Positions 20,124 to 27,021 of a stretch of 64,000 nucleotides of DNA are shown piece after piece. Under the pieces are notes generated by a model. It was not told where the DNA came from. It saw nothing but the letters and a program-made list of their open reading frames with translations, and made no database searches. The DNA comes from Desulfobacterales bacterium (GTDB lineage: Bacteria; Desulfobacterota; Desulfobacteria; Desulfobacterales; JADGBH01), in the NCBI GenBank assembly GCA_015231595.1, contig JADGBH010000002.1, positions 62,001-126,000 of the forward strand, written 5' to 3'. Each line of letters opens with the position of its first letter. The first letter of the stretch is position 1. The translations under genes and the position numbers were made by a program.

Positions 20124-20294
20124 TTATAAACCTAAATCTTTTAAAAAGCATTCTGTATGTATAAATTCGTGGGCTATTAAAACTTCCGGAGGTATTTTTT
20201 CAGATACATTAGTTTTAATGGCGTAAATACTACTTAAATTCGTACGCAAACACGGAAAAACAATTTGAGGAGAAATAAAAAAATGTCCTTTCAT
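20124..20294 (-). CDS. 56-aa ORF with an HExxH motif
   Basis: From the ATG at 20294 the minus strand encodes 56 aa ending in TAA at 20124-20126. A good ribosome-binding site (AAGGAT, spacing about 7) precedes the start. The product starts MKGHFFISPQIVFPCLR and contains AHEFIHTE, i.e. the zinc-metallopeptidase-like HEFIH motif, ten residues from the end. At this length it is either a small conserved protein or a remnant of a larger metallopeptidase; no family is recognised. It is directly preceded by the 80-bp repeat at 20314-20393. Confidence 0.45.
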   Translation of the reverse strand: MKGHFFISPQIVFPCLRTNLSSIYAIKTNVSEKIPPEVLIAHEFIHTECFLKDLGL

Positions 20295-20313
20295 AAAAAT
20301 ATCCTTTTTCTAA

Positions 20314-20393
20314 TGACATATCATTACTGTTTTTTTATATCAAAATTTGAATAAGGCTAACATTTTAGCCTTATACAGCTGAATTATATGTCA
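20314..20393. repeat. 80-bp inverted-repeat element with TAAGGCTAA core, copy 3
   Basis: The ends are TGACATATCATTA (from 20314) and, reading back from 20393, TGACATATAATTC. The centre (20352-20373) is a perfect palindromic form of the family core: TAAGGCT, seven-base-region, AGCCTTA. The total length of 80 bp equals copy 2 at 8087-8166. An additional hairpin AGCTGA/TCAGCT lies at the right end. Confidence 0.72.
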
Positions 20394-20403
20394 GCTAAAA
20401 TGA

Positions 20404-21021
20404 TTATTTTTTAACCTTTAGCTGTTCTAACTTTCTTTTTAATTCTTCAATCTCTTTATCTTTTTCTTCAAGAGCTTTATCTTTTTCTTCGATAATTTTA
20501 TTTTTCTCTTCAATAACCAGTTCTTTTTTTGCGATAGCTCGTTCTTTATTCTCCAATTCCGCTAATATTTCATCTTCAACGTCCATAGTTTTTCTTACTA
20601 TTTTTTCTGATATTGCTTTTTGGAGTCGCCGTATTATTATTCTATATTTTTTTGGAAAATCTTCTTCTTTTACATTCAATATGTGATGATCTTCTTCAAT
20701 ATTACTTTGATCAAAAATACTCAATAAAATTTCTAATTCATTTCTTCGTTTTCCCTTTAATTTTGAAATTTGAATTACATAGCTGTCGTGGGTTAGGCTT
20801 TCTATAAATTCTTCCCGTTTAGTTATTTCTTTTCCTTCTATTATGTCTATATAGTTTCTATTGACTTTTATAACGGAGGCATCAGTGTGTTCCAAATTAT
20901 GCCCTAAAAAATATATGCTTATTATGGGTAAATCTTGTTTTTGTTCTACTCCCTTTTTATTAGTTTTAATTACTATATTGTCTTCTTTTGCATATTGTTC
21001 TCCGAGATATGGGATTATCAA
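20404..21021 (-). CDS. C-terminal fragment of a coiled-coil Desulfobacterales protein (Rpn/PD-(D/E)XK-type, tentative)
   Basis: A 205-aa frame whose only start is a TTG (21021) inside the neighbouring FGE frame. From about GEQYAKEDN onward the sequence resembles the second half of a multi-copy family that I associate, from memory, with Rpn/PD-(D/E)XK nuclease-like proteins of Desulfobacterota. Key segments are LPIISIYFLGHNLEHTDA, FIESLTHDSYVIQIS, and ILNVKEEDFPKKYR. It ends in a Glu/Lys heptad coiled coil (about 155-205). The N-terminal catalytic part is absent. The 5' end is fused to the truncated FGE domain at about 21000, so this is probably gene debris. Confidence 0.5.
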   Translation of the reverse strand: MIIPYLGEQYAKEDNIVIKTNKKGVEQKQDLPIISIYFLGHNLEHTDASVIKVNRNYIDIIEGKEITKREEFIESLTHDSYVIQISKLKGKRRNELEILLSIFDQSNIEEDHHILNVKEEDFPKKYRIIIRRLQKAISEKIVRKTMDVEDEILAELENKERAIAKKELVIEEKNKIIEEKDKALEEKDKEIEELKRKLEQLKVKK

Positions 21022-21568
21022 CTACACCTTTTTTATCAATATCACTTGCATATATATCTAAGCACCACTCCCATACATTCCCATGCATATCATATAGCCC
21101 CCATTTATTTGGTGAAAAACTCGCAACAGGTAAAGGCTTTTCCCTGTATATACCTTTTGGACAATTTCCTAAAGGATAATTTCCATCATAATTAGCATCT
21201 TCTGTTGACAAACATTTTCCAAATGAAAAAGGCGTTGTAGTCCCGGCCCTACAAGCAAACTCCCACTCAGCCTCAGTAGGCAGCCTGTAAAAATTTCCAC
21301 CTTCCATTTGATTTAATTTTTCTATAAATTCCTTACAATCAACCCAAGATATTGTTTCAACAGGTGCATTGTCCCCAGCATTTTGAAAATATGATGGATT
21401 TTTTCCCATAATCTTTTTCCATTGAGCCTGTGTTACCTGAGTCTGCTGCATATAAAATCCCCTTGTTATTCGAACTTTATGCTGAGTTTCATCATCTGAA
21501 TCCCTTCCAGGCTCATTTGAAGGACTTCCCATCATAAACTCACCGGGCTCAATATATACGAACTTCAT
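20966..21568 (-). CDS. Truncated formylglycine-generating-enzyme (FGE-sulfatase) domain
   Basis: The ATG frame at 21568 encodes an FGE-sulfatase domain: FVYIEPGEFMMGSPSNEPGRD, then RLPTEAEWEFACRAG, then GLYDMHGNVWEWCLD. The usual C-terminal third (the RV-RGGSW and GFR blocks) is missing. Instead the frame ends in an unrelated tail, ISRRTICKRRQYSN, where it runs into the fragment at 20404-21021. Upstream, the in-frame sequence LGDIWESKVIPGM continues without a start. The ATG is therefore probably internal, and this was the C-terminal domain of the kinase-PEGA gene (see 21549-23270). Likely non-functional as a separate protein. Confidence 0.7.
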   Translation of the reverse strand: MKFVYIEPGEFMMGSPSNEPGRDSDDETQHKVRITRGFYMQQTQVTQAQWKKIMGKNPSYFQNAGDNAPVETISWVDCKEFIEKLNQMEGGNFYRLPTEAEWEFACRAGTTTPFSFGKCLSTEDANYDGNYPLGNCPKGIYREKPLPVASFSPNKWGLYDMHGNVWEWCLDIYASDIDKKGVVDNPISRRTICKRRQYSN

Positions 21569-23270
21569 TCCCGGAATTACTTTGGATTCCCATATATCTC
21601 CTAATTTTAATGTTGGTTTTTTTCAAATTCAATTCTTTTTGAACAAAACCTGAAGGCTCAATTACTACATCATCTTCTGACACTTCATAACCATTAAGCT
21701 CAAGCTTTATTTTATGACGTCCTGCTGCAATATTTTCAAATTTATTATCTGTTTTAGCTCCTGTATTTTTCCCATCAATATATATTAATGCTCCTTCTGG
21801 ATCACTGCATATATAGGTTTTGCCGGGCAATGGCGTTAATGTTTTTGATAATTTTATTTCATTGTCTTTCTTTATTGTAATTGCTCCTGATTCTGACTTA
21901 TGGGCATTAGCTTCAAATTTATATTTATGCTCACCTATTCCTACTTCTAATTGCAAAGGAGCTATTCCTGACAGACTATTGTCTAAATAAAATCTTGCTG
22001 GATATTTTTTTGAAAAAGTTTCTGCTTCAACTTTTAATCTTCCTGTTTCTTTTTCCATAACAACATGCACTTTGTTTTCCATGAGCGGAGATATTTCTAT
22101 TGGTTGAGATGATGGCTTATAATAATCTGTTTTGGCTTTTAACCTTAATATTCTTATCCCTATTGGAACATTTTCTATTCTTAATGGTGATTGACCTTTT
22201 GGCTCACCGTCTAATATCACATCCACATCACTTGGCTCTGATGTAACTATTAAAACTCCGAATTTTGCTTTTGCGCGCTCTTCTGCTTCTATTTCTGCTT
22301 TTCTTTCGGATGAAATTACAGTTTTTTGATTAAAATTTTTCTTTCTTTTTTTAGATTCTGAAGTGAGGTCTTTTATTATATCGTCTAAACATTGAGGTCT
22401 ATTTTCTGGCTCACGCGATAAGCATGTTGCTATCAAATTTTTTATATTATCAGGGACATCGTCTCTTTCAAATTTTAAACCTTGATTTTGTATTTCAGTT
22501 GGTCTTGATAAATGGTTTTCATCTGGATAGGGGAGTTCACCTTCCCATATAAAAAACGACACCATTCCATAGGAATATATCATTGATAATTCATTTGGTT
22601 TTTCTCCTTTTACAAATATTTCTGGAGCTGTCCAATCAAATGTATATTCTTTATTATCCGACATTACGGTTTTTATTCTTTTTATTCCTCCAAGATCAGC
22701 TATAAGTATATTAATTTGGTCATCTTTTGTTTCTATCATCAAGTTTGATGGCTTTAAATCTGTTACAATAAAACCTTTTGATTTACCGCTTGTTATTTTA
22801 AGCAGCCGATTTAATATTGTTGCGAGTTGAATCATTAAAGCTTTAGCTAATTCAGGACTTACATTTGAATCTTCTTCATATTTAGCTATTACAAAATCTT
22901 CTAATGATTTTTCATAATAACGCATTTTAACTAATAAATAAGCTGATGCTTCTCTATCTGTAGCTTCTCTCTCGATTAAATGGAATTCATCTATTTTTAT
23001 TACTCCTTCACCTTCTATATTCTCATACTCATCTTTTACCATTTGGAAATCATTATTTAATTTTTTAGTTAATTGAGTTGCCCTTGAACATCCCTTTGAT
23101 TTATGGGCTAACATTTCCATTACTTTAACAGCTTTTTTTTGATTATATCCTGCTTCAATCAAAAAAACACTTCCAAATGCTCCTGAGCCTATTTTCCAGC
23201 CAAATTCAAACTGAGGAAAACACCTTTTTATTAATTCTTTTGCCAATTCTTCGCTTAATTCGAGGGACAT
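21549..23270 (-). CDS. Ser/Thr protein kinase with PEGA repeats, frame-disrupted before its FGE domain
   Basis: 573 aa: an N-terminal eukaryotic-type kinase (about 15-290), then three PEGA-type beta domains (about 330-555). Kinase features: GSGAFGSV loop, Lys in KKAVKVME, VTDLKPSNLM (catalytic Asp kept but HRD reads V-T-D), DLG in place of DFG, and WTAPEIF. PEGA copies are seen at SEPSDVDVILDGEPKGQSPL and ICSDPEGALIYIDGKNTGA. The final residues after LNLKKTN look out of frame. Dropping one A from the A7 run (T7 at 21617-21623 on the plus strand) continues the frame as KKPTLKLGDIWESKVIPGM into the FGE domain. Similar kinase-PEGA-FGE fusions exist, so this is a one-base frameshift or a slippage site. 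Confidence 0.82.
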   Translation of the reverse strand: MSLELSEELAKELIKRCFPQFEFGWKIGSGAFGSVFLIEAGYNQKKAVKVMEMLAHKSKGCSRATQLTKKLNNDFQMVKDEYENIEGEGVIKIDEFHLIEREATDREASAYLLVKMRYYEKSLEDFVIAKYEEDSNVSPELAKALMIQLATILNRLLKITSGKSKGFIVTDLKPSNLMIETKDDQINILIADLGGIKRIKTVMSDNKEYTFDWTAPEIFVKGEKPNELSMIYSYGMVSFFIWEGELPYPDENHLSRPTEIQNQGLKFERDDVPDNIKNLIATCLSREPENRPQCLDDIIKDLTSESKKRKKNFNQKTVISSERKAEIEAEERAKAKFGVLIVTSEPSDVDVILDGEPKGQSPLRIENVPIGIRILRLKAKTDYYKPSSQPIEISPLMENKVHVVMEKETGRLKVEAETFSKKYPARFYLDNSLSGIAPLQLEVGIGEHKYKFEANAHKSESGAITIKKDNEIKLSKTLTPLPGKTYICSDPEGALIYIDGKNTGAKTDNKFENIAAGRHKIKLELNGYEVSEDDVVIEPSGFVQKELNLKKTNIKIRRYMGIQSNSGNEVRIY

Positions 23271-23377
23271 AATATTTTTAACCTCCTTACTTTAATGACA
23301 TTGGACATTGGGTTATTATTTTTTTATAATCATAGTTTTCATTTAATCATTTTTAATCACAGTCCAGACAGTAATAA

Positions 23378-23480
23378 ATTCTAAAATAAGAATATATTAA
23401 AATTAAAATATTTGTCTAAGGCTAAAAATAGTGAAAATTAAAATTTATATATCAAAATATATTCTAATTTCGGAATATAT
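23378..23480. repeat. Intergenic repeat with TAAGGCTAAAAAT core, copy 4
   Basis: The core TAAGGCTAAAAAT at 23417-23429 is flanked by ATTCT/AGAAT hairpins. The left one has arms 23378-23382 and 23389-23393; the right one has 8-bp arms 23457-23464 (ATATATTC) and 23473-23480. The stem sequence is the same as in copy 1 (3803-3912). It lies 108 bp upstream of the kinase gene, inside the gap 23271-23666, where nothing else is recognisable. Confidence 0.7.
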
Positions 23481-23771
23481 AGATTTTTAATAATTTAAAT
23501 TAAAATATCTGGTGAGATGAGTTTCAAGCTATTCTGTTAATTCTATAATTCTGAAAATTCTGATTCAGACATTTTTTTATTTTTATAAAACACTATATAT
23601 TTATGAAGCAACTTAAATCATCAAACAATGTGAATTTAATTTGCAAATTAATGCTTTTAAATTTAAAATAATGAAAGCCCGTTACCACTATGCAAACCAA
23701 TCCGCCTGATTGTATTAAATGAGCTCGCTAATACTCCATATAACGTATATTTTAGATGTTTTGCTAGTCAA

Positions 23772-24137
23772 ATGAAACATAAACGAAAAGCAATGAAACT
23801 AATAGAAGAACAACAACAATTTCAGCAAAATTCAATGGATCTAAGGTATTTACTATCAGGTCTTTGTAATTTATGGTTTGGCAATGAAAAAGGAGGAAAT
23901 TTTATGGATAATGTTTTAACACCAGAAAAAGTTAAACAAATCGGAAAATCATTTTTAGATTCTTATGTTGCTTCCTTGCCTGTAGAAGAACTTTTAGCTC
24001 GTATAAAGCCTGAAGATAGTTTAAAAGGAATTAAACCTGAAGATCGTTTAAAGGGAATTAAACCTGAAGATCGCTTAAAAGGTTTAACGCCTGAAGAAAT
24101 AGAAGCTTATTTAAATAAAATACGGAAAAAAGATTAG
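23772..24137 (+). CDS. C-terminal gene fragment ending in KPEDRLKG repeats
   Basis: A 121-aa frame, or 77 aa from the ATG at 23904, which has an excellent AGGAGG site seven bases upstream. The frame is open without a start codon back to 23667 and looks coding there too (NELANTPYNVYFRCFASQ), so the true N-terminus has been lost. The C-terminus has three 9-residue units (IKPEDRLKG-like) then LTPEEIEAYLNKIRKK. Such tails are typical of Rpn/PD-(D/E)XK-type putative transposase or nuclease proteins, from memory. Read as a decayed member of a mobile or multi-copy family; a short expressed protein from 23904 is possible. Confidence 0.5.
   Translation: MKHKRKAMKLIEEQQQFQQNSMDLRYLLSGLCNLWFGNEKGGNFMDNVLTPEKVKQIGKSFLDSYVASLPVEELLARIKPEDSLKGIKPEDRLKGIKPEDRLKGLTPEEIEAYLNKIRKKD
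24003..24083 (+). repeat. Three tandem 27-bp in-frame repeats
   Basis: Units 24003-24029, 24030-24056 and 24057-24083 each encode I/L-K-P-E-D-[SR]-L-K-G, followed by a partial unit (LTPEE). Unit length is a multiple of three, so copy number can change without breaking the frame. This is not a CRISPR: there are no spacers. Confidence 0.85.
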
Positions 24138-24142
24138 GTAAA

Positions 24143-24281
24143 TGTCTGAACACGATTTATAAGATTAAAGGATTTCCATGATTAAATCTCATCATGAAAA
24201 TGAGATTAAAACAATTAACTCGATCTAAATATTAACGCACTAATCCTGTCCATCTTTTAATCCTGTAATCGTGTTCAGACA
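24143..24281. mobile_element. 139-bp MITE-like inverted-repeat element
   Basis: Perfect 15-bp terminal inverted repeats TGTCTGAACACGATT at 24143-24157 and 24267-24281 continue imperfectly inward (ATAAGATTAAAGGA against ACAGGATTAAAAGA). The middle contains a small hairpin, AATCTCA/TGAGATT. It has no coding capacity. The GGATTAAAGGATT-type wording resembles widespread intergenic repeats of many bacteria, from memory. It starts six bases after the stop of the repeat-tailed gene fragment. Confidence 0.7.
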
Positions 24282-24329
24282 ACCATAAAAATCCCAAAAA
24301 GTAAAAATATAAAAAATTCAAAAGGTTAA

Positions 24330-24440
24330 TATCATCGCGAGGCGGCAACCCAAGTTGTCGTCCCCGTCCTCCAAGGCAATGCCATTAAGTTAAGGAAAAG
24401 GGATTTTATAGAAAACGGAGAGAAAACCCCGTCCCCTTGT
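24330..24440. other. GC-richer non-coding remnant
   Basis: Between the inverted-repeat element and glpC is a patch clearly richer in G and C than its surroundings (CGCGAGGCGGCAACCCAAG, GTCGTCCCCGTCC, CCCCGTCCCCTTGTGGGCG). No open frame or clear structure explains it. The wording GGCAATGCCATTAAGTTAAG within it resembles, from memory, sequence near IS4-type transposases in related genomes; this is a guess. Confidence 0.3.
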
Positions 24441-24474
24441 GGGCGTATACATGACTCCAAAATTTAGCTTACAC

Positions 24475-25683
24475 CTAATCAAACCGTATAGCTCTTGCGA
24501 GCAGTGTTAACGGATGAACGACTTCATAGGATGTATTCATTTCTATTTGCCATTTGCAGGTTTCACAATCTGTAACAACAACATCCGGCTGTATAAAATT
24601 TATTTTTTTAAACAATTCTTTCCCTATATCTTGGCTTATTTGATTACACTCGTTTTTAAATCCATATGTTCCTGCAATACCGCAGCATTCTGAATTAAGT
24701 ATCTTTAATTGAAGCCCAGGAATTTTTTTTAATAACCCTATTGTATAAATAGTGCCTCCCATACGCTCTAAATGGCAAGGTGCATGATAAGCGGCGATTA
24801 TATTTAAGGTTGATAAAATGAAATTATTGCTTTCTAATTTCTCGTAAATAAATTGGGTTATATACTCAATTTGATCATAAATCTTTGAATTATTAACTCC
24901 AAGAAGATTTTTGTATTCATATTTTAAAGCATAGGCGCAGCTTGAAGATGTTAAAACAATTTTTTTAGTTTTATCATGGGAAACAGACTTAGCTAAATAC
25001 TTTACATTAAAATGTGCATTTTTTTTAGCTTTATTTATGCTGCTGTTTGCAATCAAAGGGACGCCGCAACATTTCTCATCGGTTATCATAACCCCTATAT
25101 TCATAAGATTTAATATTCTTATAAGAGTTTTTCCAATTTCATGATTATTATAGTTTACATAGCAACCATGGAAATATGTTACTTTCTCTGAAAATCGATT
25201 TTGATTACGGGCATGTTCATAATACCACCTTACAAATGTACCGTTTTCATACGTGGGAAAACTTCTTGGGGATATATTAAGAAACGTTTTTAACAAAAAT
25301 TTAGTAAAAAACAATTTGGTAAAATAATTCAGCGCCGGAGATGCGAACGTTCCAAAAGAACCCATAAGGTCAGTTCTGCTGAGAAGAAAATTCCTCAAAG
25401 AAAAAGATTTTGAAGTATAGTGATATTTTGCCTTCTGTATTATATCGGCTATTTTTACATCAGAAGGGCATGCTATTTCACATCTTTTACAGTTATTACA
25501 ATATTTTAAAGACTCATCCACAAGCTCAGGATTTTTTATTCTAAGTCTTTCAGCATCAGGGCCAGATTGCTTAGGGCCTGGGTAAAGATGTGTTACTTTT
25601 GCTACTGGACAATAAACAGTACAAACCGTACATTTGATACAATGATCAAAGCTAATATTTTCAATATTAATCATTTCTTGCAT
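24475..25683 (-). CDS. glpC: Anaerobic glycerol-3-phosphate dehydrogenase subunit C
   Basis: A 402-aa iron-sulfur subunit that passes electrons from GlpAB to the membrane quinone pool. Two ferredoxin motifs are at the N-terminus (CIKCTVCTVYCPVAKV and CNNCKRCEIACPSDVKIA). They are followed by two CCG domains (KCCGVPLIANS with HGCYVNYN, and ECCGIAGTYGFK with HAPCHLERMGG), as in heterodisulfide-reductase-D-like proteins. The start overlaps the end of glpB by 13 bases, which implies translational coupling. Last gene of the glpKABC operon. Confidence 0.93.
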   Translation of the reverse strand: MQEMINIENISFDHCIKCTVCTVYCPVAKVTHLYPGPKQSGPDAERLRIKNPELVDESLKYCNNCKRCEIACPSDVKIADIIQKAKYHYTSKSFSLRNFLLSRTDLMGSFGTFASPALNYFTKLFFTKFLLKTFLNISPRSFPTYENGTFVRWYYEHARNQNRFSEKVTYFHGCYVNYNNHEIGKTLIRILNLMNIGVMITDEKCCGVPLIANSSINKAKKNAHFNVKYLAKSVSHDKTKKIVLTSSSCAYALKYEYKNLLGVNNSKIYDQIEYITQFIYEKLESNNFILSTLNIIAAYHAPCHLERMGGTIYTIGLLKKIPGLQLKILNSECCGIAGTYGFKNECNQISQDIGKELFKKINFIQPDVVVTDCETCKWQIEMNTSYEVVHPLTLLARAIRFD

Positions 25684-26975
25684 ATCTCTATTATTTTTTT
25701 TGCAGCTTTATATCCTGTGCTTATAGCAACTCCACCGCCGCTTCCTTCTTTAATAGGGTTATAATTTGCTAAAATAGCACCGGAACAAAAAAGATTCTCT
25801 ATAATTTTTCCGCAATTGTCATAGGGTCTAAAGGTATAATCAGTTTTAACTCCAAAATTAAAGAAAGGATGACTTTCTGGATCAAAAAATAAATTATTAT
25901 ACCATTTTCGTCTTATAACTGTATATTCCATTTGAAGATTAAACAAAGGTTCCTTCATGAATTGAAACCCGCTTTTTATTCCACCACTGAAAAAGCTACC
26001 AGTAGAAAGAACAAAACATTTTGCTTTTAGCTTTGAAGCCCCATAATTTTCAGTTGATACATATTCAACCTTGCCATTTAAAATTTTTCCTGAAACAACT
26101 TTATCTCCAGCAATAAATATACCTCCAAGTCCTGTAAATCTTGATTTTAAAGCCTCATCTAACCTCATACCGCAAATAGATGGAGGAAGCGTAGGTATTT
26201 CATAAAAAATACGGCCGGTCAAATCTTCTAATTTTTTTATAGGGGCGCAGCTTGGATGTTTTCCAAAAAAAGCAGGCATTGCAACAATTTCAGCATCTTT
26301 TGCTGCGTCAATTATTTTATTTGCAATTTCCTCAATAAATAAATCATCCTCAAAAAACCGTGCAATGTCTATAGAACGAAATTCATAGGGATTTTTCTTT
26401 GTTTTAAATTTGCTTTTAAACAAAGATATCATATCAACCGAACCTGTAATTATATTAATATCTTTAAATATTTCGTTTTTAACAAGATTTTTAGCTATTA
26501 TTAACGGATAAAAATCCCTATATCCTTGAATATTGATAATAGCTATTTTTGACTTTCGCTCAAAAGCTGATTTTATTTTTTCATTGAACATACCTATTTG
26601 TGAAAAAAAAGTAGGCTTGATAGCTCCGACAGCTGTTACGGTGAAATGATTATTTTTACCATTTGAAAATAAAGTTAAATTTTCTTTTTCAAGCGCGTCT
26701 TTAAAAAAATACAAAGATTCTTCAATAATATCAATTCCACAAGTTGCGTAAGGATGAAAAGGATTTACGGCAATAAAGGACTCCATACAAGCAAATGGAG
26801 CATTAACAAACTGATTTTTAGGATGAAATCCTAAAAGGTCTATAGAGCCTGATGAAAAATTAAGAGAGTTCATACCCGCCGAAATTATTGCGCAATTAAG
26901 CCCTTCAGAAAGACATTTAATCCCGCAAATCAGTCCTGAAAGCCCTCCACCAATGATTATACAATCATAATTCAT
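25671..26975 (-). CDS. glpB: Anaerobic glycerol-3-phosphate dehydrogenase subunit B
   Basis: A 434-aa flavoprotein subunit of the GlpABC complex. The N-terminal dinucleotide fold reads DCIIIGGGLSGLICGIKCLSEG. The mid region shows the GlpB features FGKHPSCAPIKKLEDLTGRIFYEIPTLPPS, and the C-terminus GGGVAISTGYKAAK closes the FAD domain. It is placed 46 bp after glpA and overlaps glpC. Length is close to the family norm. Confidence 0.92.
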   Translation of the reverse strand: MNYDCIIIGGGLSGLICGIKCLSEGLNCAIISAGMNSLNFSSGSIDLLGFHPKNQFVNAPFACMESFIAVNPFHPYATCGIDIIEESLYFFKDALEKENLTLFSNGKNNHFTVTAVGAIKPTFFSQIGMFNEKIKSAFERKSKIAIINIQGYRDFYPLIIAKNLVKNEIFKDINIITGSVDMISLFKSKFKTKKNPYEFRSIDIARFFEDDLFIEEIANKIIDAAKDAEIVAMPAFFGKHPSCAPIKKLEDLTGRIFYEIPTLPPSICGMRLDEALKSRFTGLGGIFIAGDKVVSGKILNGKVEYVSTENYGASKLKAKCFVLSTGSFFSGGIKSGFQFMKEPLFNLQMEYTVIRRKWYNNLFFDPESHPFFNFGVKTDYTFRPYDNCGKIIENLFCSGAILANYNPIKEGSGGGVAISTGYKAAKKIIEICKK

Positions 26976-27021
26976 TAAAAAACCTATAGTCTAAATATTT
27001 TTTATACATTTTTAGTTAATT

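Noticed and set aside
24003-24083. Direct repeats that could suggest a CRISPR array
   Set aside because: Units are contiguous without spacers, 27 bp and in frame, encoding a repeated peptide.
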